A DNA stretch of 64,000 nt from Lytechinus pictus (Eukaryota; Echinodermata; Echinoidea; Temnopleuroida; Toxopneustidae). Of the stretch, positions 1-11,499 are shown one piece after another. Both the position numbers and the translations under genes were made by a program. The stretch spans positions 11,823,001 to 11,887,000 of the forward strand of contig NC_087253.1 of NCBI RefSeq assembly GCF_037042905.1, read 5' to 3'. Below the pieces are notes generated by a model. It worked only from the letters and a program-made list of their open reading frames with translations. It did no database searches and was not told where the DNA came from. Each line of letters begins with the position of its first letter. Within the stretch, counting starts at the first letter, position 1.

Positions 1-122
1 TTTCTTTGAAATAAGCGATTAATTGCTAACATGTGTGATATGGGGCCCTGGCTACCTTGTGTATGTAATTCTTAATGCCCCTATTGATTTACGATATTTG
101 TGTACTATTTTATCTTTCCCAG

Positions 123-2392
123 GAAGGCATTGATGTCGTCTATGAGACCATCGGTGGGGAGATGTTTTCAACTTGTCTCAAGGCGTAAGTTAATTATACC
201 AAGTTAATCCAAGTTTAATTAAATAAAGTAAACCCAAGTTGAACTTCATCCTTGTCATCATTAGTATTACATCAGTGTGGCATGTTCATTATAGTTATGA
301 CTCTCGTTTTTATGAGCAGGTGGTCTTCAAAAACAGATTTCTGTATGTGAAATGTACAAAGACCTTCCTTATCGTGATATAAAATGTAAAAATTATGGCG
401 TTAAGAACTTCAAAAGCTGGTGTTTTAAGGTAGCCACATTCTCAGGTGTTGAGTGATATATACACCATGGAGATTGAACGTACTAACACCATGGAGATTG
501 AACGTACTAACACCATGGAGATTGAACGTACTAACACCATGGAGATTGAACGTACTAACACCATGGACATTGAATGTACTAACACCATGGAGATTGAACG
601 TACTTACACCATTGAGATTGAACGTACTTACACCATTGAGATTGAACGTACTTACACCATTGAGATTGAACGTACTAACACCATGGAGATTGAACGTACT
701 AACACCATGGAGATTGAACGTACTAACACCATGGAGATTGAACGTACTAACACCATGGAGATTGAACGTACTAACACCATGGAGATTGAACGTACTAACA
801 CCAAAGAGTGTTTAAATAAATGTGCTATTCAAGAGCATTAACTTTCGTTTAACTATTAAACTTTTTTTTCAACTCCAATAGCACTTGTGTATTAAAGAAA
901 GATATTTTGTGAGGTTGTCTTAGTTTTGCAAGGTCCAGTGATCCTGTAATCTGCATCACTTGTATTTGTTTTGCTTTCTGTTTATCAGATTAGCCAACAA
1001 GGGGAGGATCATCGTTATTGGATTTATTGAGAGCTATCAGAAAGAGGGCGCCCTGGCTCCGAAGAATGAAGCATCATGGTCCGGAATAGTAAGTACTTCT
1101 TTATTAAGACGCACCCTCATTTATTCTCCATTACTTGAAATGAACTATCTTGGTCATTCTTTAATACATTTTTGATAATGATATTGACACAATATTGATT
1201 AATACAGTTATCGTAAAGGGCATATCATGTTATTATACTGTATAACGGCCCTATATACTGCCAGAAGACTTTGATATTGATACCCCGGCTCTAGCCCCAA
1301 AGCCATTTTAAACATTTCCAGAAATAAACTCCTGCCAGAAATCTCACCTGGGTTGAGTGCAGCACAATGTAGATCCATTTCTTGCCAAAGGACATAACCA
1401 CGATGGCTGGAATTTGAACCCATGTCCCTCGATCTGTTCCAAAGTCAGACTATTTCCACTGGGCCTCAACACTCCATGCGGTTGTTTCTCGATAGTAACC
1501 TTGATGAAATAATTGTTTAATCTTAGGTACTCCAGAAGTCTGCATCCATCCGAGGGTTCCTTCTCTTCCATTTTGCTGACCTCTGGAAGCGATCTTTGAC
1601 CAATCTGACCCAGCTGCTGATGGGAGGTCAACTCAAGGTCAGTTACGACCAAGGCAAGCATGACCCCAAGGGACCGTTCACTGGCCTAGAAGCTGTTTAT
1701 GATGCTGTAGATGTAAGTAGCGAGGGCGCTTTTCTTTGAATCAATGTTATAGAATTTGGCTATATTCAATTTGGTTGCAACAAAATGAACAAAGCTCTGT
1801 TGATAGCCAGGCACGAAAAAAAAAATACATGTTAGCCATGTTTTTATTAACACAAACACTTTGTTCACACTTATAAAAGAGCTCTGATTATAAGATCTTA
1901 ATACAAATATTGCAGTCATCAAGGCAATTGTACTCATTACACACACAAGGTACCTTGGGAACAGTTTTGATATGCCTGAGGGGATAGCTTAGGGCATTTG
2001 GATTGTTTCAAAGTTAAAAAACTAAATAAACCCTAATCCTTATCTTTACATTATTCTGAACCAAAAAATCTGTGGCAAACCTAACTGTAACCCTTTATAC
2101 TCTGAGATATGAAGACTGGAACAATTGTCGCAGGAGCATTTGTTGTGTCACTATTATTACAATAGGTCAAGTATATCACGTCAATAGGATCCCCTTCTGT
2201 CATCATATAATTGAATATAGTAAGACATAGAAGAGTGACTATGACTAAGGTTAGCATAATCGTAATCTCTTTCTCCCCCCCCCCTTCCCCTCTTTCTCTT
2301 TTTGTTTTTGTCTCTCTCAGTACCTGTACACTAAGAAGAGCGAAGGCAAGATCGTAGTAGAAATCAACCCAGAAGAAAAGCCTAAGCTGTAA
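123..2392 (+). CDS. PTGR3: Prostaglandin reductase 3 / ZADH2-like oxidoreductase, C-terminal four exons (5' end outside window)
   Basis: Four exons join in frame: 123-184, 989-1088, 1527-1712 and 2321-2392 (TAA at 2390). All have AG acceptors and GT donors with matching phases, giving the last 139 residues. The protein is a zinc-less medium-chain dehydrogenase/reductase of the ZADH2/PTGR3 type, which reduces enone double bonds of 15-keto-prostaglandins with NADPH. Visible landmarks are the Rossmann-fold stretch GIDVVYETIGG, then KGRIIVIGFIESYQ, the SASIRGF segment, and the C-terminal helix/strand ending GKIVVEI. These line up with the human protein as I recall it. The C-terminus is PKL, close to but not a canonical peroxisomal targeting tripeptide. 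The N-terminal catalytic domain and promoter lie upstream of the window. Confidence in family is high; the exact paralogue is less certain. Confidence 0.88.
467..802. repeat. 24-bp minisatellite, about 14 copies, in a PTGR3 intron
   Basis: The unit ACCATGGAGATTGAACGTAC plus TAAC repeats about 14 times with very few substitutions. Copies 6-9 share TTACACCATT variants, showing local homogenisation. Because the period is a multiple of three, two forward frames stay open across it. It lies inside the intron between exons 123-184 and 989-1088, so it is not coding. Confidence 0.95.
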
Positions 2393-4575
2393 AGACATCG
2401 CATGAAGAAATGGGCAGGTCATGTCTGTTTATTAATCAGGTTATGATAATACAGTCTTTCAAGTCAAAATGACAAACCATTCGTAATCATTAATGCAAAT
2501 GTGGCACTTGGGCACCTGACCAAAAGTCTCTGCTGTTGCCCCCCAAACTATATTGTAACACGCACAATGTAATGTGGTGCGGAGGAATGAAAAGCTAGAG
2601 CAATAAACTTGGCCACTTGTAAAGACCCTCTGAAGACTCACTACCGAGAGCCATTCATGTGCCCTCTAAGACCGAGTGCTTCATTCTAGTAACCGTCATA
2701 TTACATCATCTCCCACATCTATTAGCAGGAGTCCTGATTTAAAGGCACTATGCATGTTTTCAGAGCGACTTTTCCAGCATCCCACTATTTTTCCTATGAT
2801 GGAAAGTGAAGATTTGTGATGAAAAGATGCATGTGAGATTTCTGTGCGATAGATGAGATTTTGACTGTTGGTAAGATGCCTCTTTAATTTGGGACCTGTT
2901 TCACAGACTTCTTCCTAAAGCAGGTTACACTGTACTATGTAAATTGTTAATTGTGATGAGACAGCCACATGGGTTTCATGGCTGTTCAGGGTTCTACACA
3001 ATGTAGGGTCCTGTTTCACAAATACTTGTCATAATAACAAAATGCATGATTTATGAAACAAATATGCTATCAACCAATCTAATTGAATGATTTCAGTAGC
3101 TTTAAACTGGTTTTTGCTTTATTGTTTTTTAACAAGTTTTATGAAATGGGTCCTTGAAAGTCATGGAAAACATTTAAATACAGTTTGCGCTATAACATAC
3201 AAGAAATTTGATTGACACGTTTGATATCATAAAATTGGATTTGTCAAATGCCAAACAAGAGTAAATGATTGGTACCTCATAACTTTCATAAAGAAGCTTG
3301 CCTCTTAGATCATGATCAGTACTAAAATTGAAAGTAATCCTTAGGTTGAAAATAATTAATTTTGTACTCTTTGCACCTCACTTATTGAAATCATGTCAAC
3401 TCTCTTAGTATGCAATTATGTCAGGATTTATAGATATGATTATTTTATTGACAAAATAATGATGCACTATGTATGAAAAAAATAATAAGGATTTAGAACC
3501 TCATAGAGTAGTTACTGTTCATTAAAGATTTTCAAGCCCCCCCCCCCCCCCCCGAAAAAGGGGGCAAAATTAATTTTTAATGACTCAAATTCCATTCATT
3601 AATTATGACACAATTAGATGTGACTACTTGTACATGTATATAAGATATATTTTTAGTGGTCAAATCTTGAAATATTAATAAGAAATTGAATTCAGAATTT
3701 GTCATGTGATTTCAGCTTCGGACCAAAGTTGTGTATCAGAATATTTCAGTAGCATTTAGCTTTAATACATGATGCCAAGGTATATGGGTGATTTACCTCA
3801 TTTTTTTTAATCGGAGAAGATATTTGAATCCAATATTTTGTTTGTGTGTAAAATTGAATTGTGTGATTGTGATTGATTTGTATTGATGATTGTCTTGAAA
3901 TATGCAATAATTAATTTGATGATTGGGTAATTTATTTCTTTATTTGTGACATTACAGTATAGCAAATAGAGAGTGCAATGAATGTCTTTTGAAGTTAGAA
4001 ACTTGTTGAATTGCATGATAGGGGTGATTTTCATCGCACTGCCAAGTTGAGGAATTGAGTGATCATTATTATGGATACTTATAGAACCGTATATATCTTT
4101 CAATGTTTAGTGAAAGAAATACATTGTAGTGAATCAATTTGAGGGTGGTTGTGTTATCACCATCTCTTAAAAAATATTTGTTCAATCAGGATATATGTTA
4201 ATATTTTACTTTCCATATTGTTTTAATTTCTAACCTTTTGAATTTTGTAGCCTTACAACTTCCTGAATTTTCCCCCTTCTAACCTTCTTCTTTCCGACTT
4301 TCCACTCCATCTATCCCTTATCCTTACTCCCCCCTCTCTCTCTCTCTCTTATGCTCTGTTCTATCTCTACTCTCCTCTCCCTTTTCACTTCTGCTAAACC
4401 CTAATGTTCTGCTCTCATTCCCCTGCTTTGTCGTTTTACTTGATAAAAGCGGCGTGTGTATTTCAAATTAATATCTTTTTTATGTGATAAAACCAACTTG
4501 TACGTTTTTTGTAAAAGATTATACATTTCAGCCTTTGGCTGAGAATGAATTTCAATAAACCAAATACCATTTATC
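2393..4575 (+). other. Probable 3'UTR of PTGR3-like gene with AATAAA at 4554-4559
   Basis: No splice or coding signal is visible after the stop at 2390-2392. A canonical AATAAA polyadenylation hexamer occurs at 4554-4559, which would give a 2.2 kb 3'UTR. The stretch also holds a poly-C run near 3537-3554, a CT-rich tract near 4330-4350 and a short palindromic element at 3006-3154. Transcript extent is inferred, not seen. Confidence 0.4.
3006..3154. mobile_element. Short palindromic MITE with GGNCC-TTTCAYA ends
   Basis: The left end GGGTCCTGTTTCACAAA is mirrored by TTTATGAAATGGGTCC on the right. The centre shares ATTTCAGTAGCTTTAAACT with a second copy at 24379-24527 in the opposite orientation. 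No coding capacity. Confidence 0.6.
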
Positions 4576-5138
4576 ATTATTCATTTGGAAAATGTAATTT
4601 TATCAGTCAATATTATACACTATTGAAATAAAATTTGTATTAGTTTTTAACTTATGCAATGGACATCCAGAACCCATGTTTTGATTGGTGTTATGTTCAC
4701 AGTGGAATGTTACTTTGGCAAGACCTTCTTCGACCCATAATACAAAACAGAAATCAGACAACTCGCGAGAAACTAATCTTTGTTGCAGTACTATCAATGA
4801 TTTATTACAATTGCAATAAGGTGAGAAAAAGACATTCCATTTAATGGTGTAATTTCTTCTTTTTTATTGCAAAAATCTAAACTATATTGCAAATAAGGTT
4901 GGCTAGTCACTATCATTTATGTAACAAAATAGATGTTCTATTTATAGGCCAAACTGAGAGTGAAGCTGCTCCTTGCTGAGCCATCAATATGATTTAGATC
5001 ATATTTGTAGACTGAGTTGATGGTCAGTGTTGGCTGGTGCTATGATAGGCAATCTACAGTTCTAAATAGTGCTTCCAACACCAGCACCAACATGAACTTG
5101 ACATTACCAAAAATGATGTAGTAGAACCACAATCTCTT

Positions 5139-5398
5139 GGGGGGTGTTGCATGAAACTTAATTGCAATCGATTGTACAGTAACATCAATTGCAAACTGAA
5201 CAATTGATAGATCAAACCAAATGTAACTACATGTACAAGAATTAAATTGTCCTTCCTATTTCAAACAGGAGACCAGCAATCAATTACAAGTTTGTGATTA
5301 ATTCTAAGACTTATTGATTTTGGGGTCTACATTTGTAAGACTTATGATTGATTTGAGGCCATACACTTTGCTTGCAAATTTCATGAAACATCCCCTTA
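5139..5398. mobile_element. Palindromic MITE, 'GGTGTTGCATGAAAC' family
   Basis: Begins GGGGTGTTGCATGAAACTTA and ends with the imperfect inverse TTTCATGAAACATCCCC. The inner part is rich in GCAATCGATTG-like words. Relatives, with GTTGCAAGAAACTTGC ends, occur at 51545-51775 (nested in another element) and 55219-55440. Confidence 0.6.
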
Positions 5399-5436
5399 GA
5401 TTGCATGGAGTCATGGTCCATTCAGAGACAATACAA

Positions 5437-6035
5437 TTAAAGGGATGGTCCAGGCTGGAGATATTTATATCCCAATAAATGAGTAAATTTCACAGAGCAA
5501 AATGCTGAAAATTTGATCAAAATCGGGTAACAAAGAACAGAGTTAATGAATTTTAAAGATTTGCAGTATTCCGGTGAAACAGTTCTAGGCATGTCTTTAT
5601 GAATATTGATAAGGTGGGCTGATGATGTCATATCCCCACTTGTTCTTTTGTATTTTATTATATGAAATTAGGTTTATTCAAAATTTTTCTACCAAGAACT
5701 AAAACAATTGGATTGACAAGTGATTAAGTGCATTAGTTATTTATTGCTGCAACTTATTTTATCGTTATGGATACACATCATTTACACATGTATGAAAAAA
5801 GGAAACATTTATGATTTCATGTAATAACATAGTGGGGAAGTGACATCATCAGCCCATCTAATGAATATTCATGACCATTTGCATATAACTGATTTCACAA
5901 AATATTGATAAAATTGAAAATTCAATAACTTTGTTATTTGTTATCCAATTTTGATGAAATTTTCAGCATTTTGCTCTGTGCATTTTACTCTATTTATTTA
6001 GATATAAATATTTTCAGCCCGGACCATCCCTTTAA
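5437..6035. mobile_element. TTAA-flanked palindromic MITE, full copy 1
   Basis: Starts TTAAAGGGATGGTCCAGGCT and ends AGCCCGGACCATCCCTTTAA. The two ~250-bp halves are inverted repeats of each other, with shared words such as GCTGATGATGTCA and ACTTTGTTATTTGTTATCC. TTAA at both ends fits a TTAA target (piggyBac-like), but no transposase is encoded. Full copy 2 is at 45883-46506 and a half copy at 56250-56640. Confidence 0.85.
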
Positions 6036-6125
6036 CATGTAGCTGATCAACATGTGGTTGCCAAATAATAGATAAAAGCAATCTCCTCCCCAGAAAGTAC
6101 ATATAGATTTCCAATATAAGTTGTA

Positions 6126-6361
6126 TGGTGATTCTGAAGAACAGTTGATCGCACACAGCTTCAGTCATGAAGTTTGAGATTTTCGTTCAAAACTGCAATT
6201 TCAATTATCGCAAACTTTGCAAAGAGAGTCACAAACTTCACGACTGAAATTGCAAAATTTGCTGATGAAAGTCGCGAACTTCACGACTGAAATTGCAAAA
6301 TTTGCAACTAAAATCCCGAACTGAGGTCGTGTGTGATCAACCATACTTCAGAGCCACCATA
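6126..6361. mobile_element. Small inverted-repeat element with internal ~60-bp duplication
   Basis: The ends GGTGATTCTGAAGAACAGTT and (inverse) AACCATACTTCAGAGCCACC are imperfect inverted repeats. Inside, CACGACTGAAATTGCAAAAT occurs twice near 6236-6305. No open frame of note. Confidence 0.5.
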
Positions 6362-6639
6362 AAAATTGTGCTTCCAACATCAACTTCAGCACTGTCATTG
6401 AAATCAAAATCCCCAATTATCTAATCATGGACCAACACAGAGTCAATACATAATAAACCAGTTCACAGTTTGCTTATGATCAACTTTCTCATTCCGTCGA
6501 TGCACTAACACTCTGAAATAAAGTTGCATACGGTTTCCAGACATAGCAATCCATGGTATTCAAATTTTATGAAAGAAATACCAGTACCAGCTGCATAGAA
6601 ACGTTGTCAGTATTAAACAGAGGCCCCTGTTACAACTGG

Positions 6640-7160
6640 TAATGTCACAGTAATGCCCAATGTCACAGCAACGCACTAGTTGGATCAACGTTTGACATTA
6701 CGAACCAAAAGATGTGACTGGCTCTATTAGTATTCTGTTAGCAGTCACGACGTTTCTCTACGGTTTATTTCCAATTCGTCTAATGCCAATTCGTCCAATT
6801 GCCAATTGCCAACTCGTCTACTATCAGTTTGTCCAGCAACGCACTAGTTGGATCAACGTTTGACATCACGAACCAAAAGATGTGATTGGCTCTACTATTA
6901 GTATTCTGTTAGCAGTCGCAACGTTTCTCTACGGTTTATTTCCAATTTGTCTCATGCCAATTCGTCCAATTGCCAACTCGTCTACTATCAGTTTGTCCAG
7001 CAACGCACTAGTTGGATCAACGTTTGACATCACGAACCAAAAGATGTGACTGGCTCTACTATTAGTATTCTGTTAGCACTCACAACGTTTCTCTACGGTT
7101 TATTTCCAATTCGTCTAATGCCAATTCGTCCAATTGCCAACTCGTCTACTATCAGTTTGT
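6640..7160. repeat. ~168-bp tandem repeat, three copies, amplifying one end of the adjacent palindromic element
   Basis: CAGCAACGCACTAGTTGGAT recurs at about 6667, 6833 and 6999. Each unit carries GATGTGACTGGCTCTA (or a one-base variant), a CGTTTCTCTACGG block and then the CCAATTCGTCTAATGCCAAT words that form the left end of the next element. Units are nearly identical. Confidence 0.85.
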
Positions 7161-7515
7161 CCACTCACCACATGGTCTACTGTCATTTAGTCTAATACCA
7201 TTCTGTCTAATAACCAGTTGGTCCAATAGCCATTTAGTGCATATACCATGTGGTCTAATTGAAAAGTGTTAATTGTTCAAAATGAATGAAAAGAAAATGG
7301 GTATTAGACCAACTGGTTATTAGATGAAAAATAGACCAACTGGTAATAAGACGAAATGGTAATAATCGAATCGGTGATTAGACGAAGTGATGATTGGACC
7401 AAATGTGTATTGGACCAAATGGTTGTTAGAGGAAATGTTGATGGACGGAATGGCATAAGACTATTAAATGAAGGTAGACCATGTGGTGAGTGGACGAATT
7501 GGCAATTTTACACTG
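7100..7515. mobile_element. Palindromic element built from repeated GTCYAAT words, copy 1
   Basis: The left half is a string of degenerate words (TTGGTCCAATAGCCATTTAG, TAGTCTAATACCATTCTGTC) and the right half carries their complements (ATTAGACCAACTGGTTATTA, GGTGAGTGGACGAATTGGCA). The centre is about 7265-7295. A homologous copy with a nested insertion is at 51330-51945. Apparent short open frames are by-products of the word repeat. Confidence 0.75.
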
Positions 7516-9267
7516 TACGGGTGGTACAGCTGACAAGCATAGTTCGTGATCAAGTTTATAACTTGTTTGTTGTATTGTCTGCATTTGGCATATCCACAAT
7601 TATCTGGGCTACGGTACTGTCAAATACCAATGATTGTGAATACTCGGTTACTCTTCAGTGGATAAGATGAAAAGATTGTTTTAAAAGGAATATTTGAAAA
7701 ATCATTAAATCGTGAGTGCTTCTATGTCAGTGAATTTGAAAAATATCTTGGAAGTTTATTTCATATGGCCTTTTTACTGTGTTCAGGCGCAGTTACAACT
7801 GCAATGCCAGAGAATGTATACACTTTACAGTGTATCTAGTCTTCAAATATAATGTCTGGGAACTGATGTAGCCTCCCAATCCCCCCCACCCCCCCACGTA
7901 ATACAAATTATAAGAAAAAAAAATCCAAAATGGTGGGAAAAGGACACAAAATCTTTCTCAAACATAAAAACCTCACATTTTACAAATAGAATTATCAAAG
8001 CACTGTATGAAATCAAAGTTTACTACATGTATATTGCAATTATAAAACAATCAAAACAGAACAAACTGCGATATCTAGGAAAGTGTTTACAAATTGTTAC
8101 AATTCACACACCTTTTACACCAATATTGCATAAAAATTTCAAAACCACCATCAAGATATCTTGAATAAAATCTAACCGACTACAGTTCTCCACAATAGAA
8201 GGCACTAATTGACATTTGACACAAATATTTGCTTTACATTTTTTCAACAAACACATACCCAAACCATTTCTCCTGAATATATGTTTCCCCTTATTCAAAA
8301 CCTGTCCAAAGCTTTGTTAAAGGTCAAATAACGTGAAATATATTGGAGTTAATAACATTCCAATCTTTCACTTTTGTAATGTGAAATAAGACATTAAGAC
8401 ATTCTAGTGATCTTGCTCAGTAATTAAGAATCTTTTTTTCTTTAAACTGCCTTTTGAGCAATATACATGAATATAATTTTAATATCATAAATATTCAACC
8501 AAATCTATGCTTGAGAAATGGTAACATCATAGACCCTTACCAAAAGCTTTAGATGGGCTCTCAATAGAAAATTATACCCAAATACATCCTTCATCTTTTG
8601 ACTACTGGAAAAGTGACATTATTGTCCAACTTTGGGGAGTCCAAAATATGAAAGGCTTCAATTCTTATTAATCCCATAACGAATTATAGCTCTACCAAAA
8701 AAAACCCGTATCATATTAACTCTTTCATTGCCGAGGGATTTTAAACACTTGCTAAAAAATTAATCAATATCCTGAACAATAACCTATCCCAACACCTGCA
8801 ACTTAAAAATTGTCACTGAAAAAAATTGATACAGTGAAAACAGAGGTAGAAAACTGTAATAATCTTTCAAAAAATGTTAAGTTTTTACCTCAACAGATTT
8901 TATCAAAATTCTCATAAAGCTATATCACCCCATTTATAGATCTACTACAACATTGCTAAACTCAAGTATTTGCATTTCAAATATATGTTTTTGCTTCATC
9001 AAATTTATCAAAATTCTCATGAAGCTTGATGAAACCATTTATAGATCTACTACAACATTGCTAAACTCAAGTATTTGTAACAATCAATTAACATAATTCA
9101 TTTTTTAAAAATCAAGGTCAATTTTCACCATATCATTGTAGATCTAGTAGTATTTACGTTTATGTAAATCAAAGCTGACAGGCAAGTACACTGATGATCA
9201 GCAAATTAATGCACTGAAGCAATTTTCATTCCAATATTTTTGGGGTTCTGGCCAAATATCTCAAAGT
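7516..9267. other. Gene-free AT-rich spacer with one ~115-bp tandem duplication
   Basis: No exon-like or family-like coding segment was seen on either strand. The only structure is two copies of a block containing TTTATAGATCTACTACAACA, at about 8886-8970 and 9000-9082. Confidence 0.5.
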
Positions 9268-10038
9268 TAACCCTAACTAGGCCGGGCTTTTTTGGCTGTT
9301 CTGTGGCCGGGGGGGGGGTTGAATCAACCCCCCCCTGAGATCTCGGCCGCCGATCGCGCGAGCGCCGCAAAAATTTGCACGCTGGTAGTGTGCGATGTAA
9401 TCTACAAGGCTGTATGGTAAAATTTTCCAAAATAATGAGATTTTATTTTATATGAATTAATTATGCTAATTTATGCATAAATCATACTTTTTGCTCTAAT
9501 TTACTAAATAAAGCTCCTAGAATGCTAATTTTTGGTAAAAATATTCTTTGTAGCATTCTTAACAATGGCAATTGAAAAAAACTTCGGTTTGGAAATCAAT
9601 TTCTTATGTATTTTATTGTTTTATGAATTTCTTATGTATTTCATTGTTTTTCAACCTTTTGTTTTTCTTTGTTTTTTTCACCAGATTTATTGCACAACCT
9701 TTTTGAAGCATAATTATGCTAAAATCAACTTCTTTCAGTTGTTTAAAGTAGAAATAATCATATCTTTATGAATAAGATGAGAAAACTTAATTTGCATTGA
9801 CTTTGTACACAAAATCACGTTTTGGAACAATTTTTGGTCTGACATGCACTTACAAAATGTTGCGTGATTTCGGAACCGCATACCCGGGCGTCGTAAATTT
9901 GGTCTCAAAAGATGCGCGAGACTTAAAAGTATAAACTCTGCGAGTGGCGCGGTCAAAAAATTTCGCGCGGCGGAATGATCGCAGAAAATGTTGAGGGGGG
10001 GGTTGATTCAACCCCCCCCCGGCCATTTTAGGGTTAAT
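9268..10038. mobile_element. ~770-bp inverted-repeat element with G/C-clamped subterminal hairpins
   Basis: Left end TTAACCCTAACTAGGCCGGG; the inverse right end reads CGGCCATTTTAGGGTTAA. Just inside each end sits a G-run, TTGAATCAA (or its inverse TTGATTCAA), and a C-run, which can fold as a stem of 9 or more base pairs. These are followed by GC-rich stretches full of CGCG words, unlike the AT-rich core. No transposase is encoded. Confidence 0.7.
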
Positions 10039-10409
10039 CCTCAATTGCTCCTTATGATGTAACAACATTTTATGATTTTCTTTTGAAGTTTTTTTTTTCT
10101 AATAATGACCTTTATTTTCTCTGAAAAATATATATATTTTGAACGACCGAAACAACATTTTAAAGCTTTCAGTCAGTTCCCATTATTGACAACCCTAGAA
10201 ATACGTTTCTCGGACACCTTTACGCCACTGAGTGGATCCGATCGAGGTTTATTGATTTTTTTAGTTTTTCTTGTTGGAAAAATAATGTATACCCTTTTGG
10301 GGCGGTATCACATTTTCTTTGCTCTTCTGTGAGAAACGTAATAACATTGTCGCTACCATGGCAATGCAGTCAAGTGGCATCATGAGCAAAAAATAGGGGC
10401 AAGACGAAG

Positions 10410-10700
10410 TGCAGAAACAGAAATCTTCACCGCATCTGCAAGGAAGGTAACTCAAGCACAGATTTGTCTGTCGTTTACACTGTGGGGGGAAGGGTGCAAC
10501 GGAATGGTGAGCAACACTTTGGTTTGATTGAGGTAATTTTGGGTGAGAAATCGCATGTCGCTTGGTATCAGACATCCGTCTTGATGACGAGACAAACCTC
10601 AGGTATGCGCCGCTTCCCCAAATGCGCAAAACTAAATCGTGGGTTCACATCTCAGCAATACCACCGCCCATCATTACGCCTTTGGGAGAAGACAAAATTT
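10410..10700 (+). repeat. Diverged solo copy of the 'ATCTTCAC...TCGTGGGTTCAC' module
   Basis: Shares CTCAGGTATGCGCCGCTTCC and AAACTAAATCGTGGGTTCAC with modules at 12838-13154, 13190-13480 and 15300-15700 upstream of the RecQ-like fragments. It stands alone here, suggesting an older or displaced piece of the same unit. No intact reading frame. Confidence 0.55.
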
Positions 10701-10816
10701 GGTTTTTGAACCCCAAATGTTGAATAAAAGAAAAGGGTGCAACTAAATTCATATCTCGGCAATACTGCCAGCAATCGTTACTACAGCTGTAGAAGATGTA
10801 ATTTGGTTTTGAACAC

Positions 10817-10990
10817 TAAGGCCCGAATTCACAAAGGAATTTTAAACCCCCTCTGGATTAAACCCCCTCCTGGGTTTTTTAGTCCATGGTTTAAACCCCC
10901 TCTGTTTCACCAACGATGGTTATTTTAGTCCATGGTTTAAAATAAAACCATGGTTTAAACCATGGTTTTATTTTCAACCATGGTTCTGAG
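10817..10990. mobile_element. Element end with GGCCCGAATTCACAAAGG terminus and ACCATGGTTTAAA repeats
   Basis: The terminus GGCCCGAATTCACAAAGG matches the ends of the MITEs at 28667-29042 and 36481-36897. It is followed by repeated TTTAAACCCCCTC and ACCATGGTTTAAACCATGGT palindromes. It lies directly upstream of the Myb/SANT-like fragment, so it may be the left end of one transposon. No matching right end was found. Confidence 0.5.
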
Positions 10991-11425
10991 CATGTTCAGT
11001 AGAGCATATGTTGTCTGCTATTGTCAAAATGGATTCCATACCAGGTTTGCAGTAAGGGCCAAGGGAAATAGGCAGATCGCAGAGAGAAACGCACTTCTTG
11101 AGCTCATAGCTGAGTGGAAAGACGTTATATTAAGTAGACAAACAGACTGGAAAGCGAACACTGAAATATCTAAAGGGTGGTTGGATGCTACGACCAAATT
11201 CCATGCCAGATTTGGCCAAAAATGGTCAACGCACAGTGCAAAGAACAGTGGAAGAGGATGCGCATTGCCGCAAAGAAAGAATTCTCTAACTACTACAAAG
11301 AGGCCAGGAAAATAGGTGGAGGACCACCCCCACCTGATTCCAGTAATCAGACCATCATTATTAAGGAGCTTTGCCCTTATGATTCTGCACAATTTCAGAA
11401 TATTCATGACGATGATGCGGGTCAA
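10990..11425 (+). pseudogene. Myb/SANT-like DNA-binding protein fragment (PIF/Harbinger or NAIF1 type), frameshifted
   Basis: One forward frame reads RNALLELIAEWKDVILSR and continues to a KFHARFG-like segment near 11215. A different forward frame then gives QCKEQWKRMRIAAKKEFS followed by KEARKIGGGPPPP, to about 11325. In this family these parts are one continuous domain: helix 1, a Trp-containing helix 2, the CKEQWKR recognition helix, then the GGGPPPP linker. A single frameshift near 11225 therefore breaks it. Proteins of this kind are the DNA-binding partner of Harbinger transposases and also include the domesticated NAIF1. No DDE nuclease is seen nearby. Family recognition is from memory; the frameshift could be a sequencing error. 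Confidence 0.6.
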
Positions 11426-11499
11426 TTCACCGAAAGAGATGATTCAGCCACGGTGTCCTTGTTGACTATGGCAACAGGGTTCGAAAATCCAGAGTAAGA

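Noticed and set aside
446-841. 131- and 120-codon frames (MEIERTNT repeats)
   Set aside because: Intronic 24-bp minisatellite; the PTGR3 exons on either side join in frame without it.
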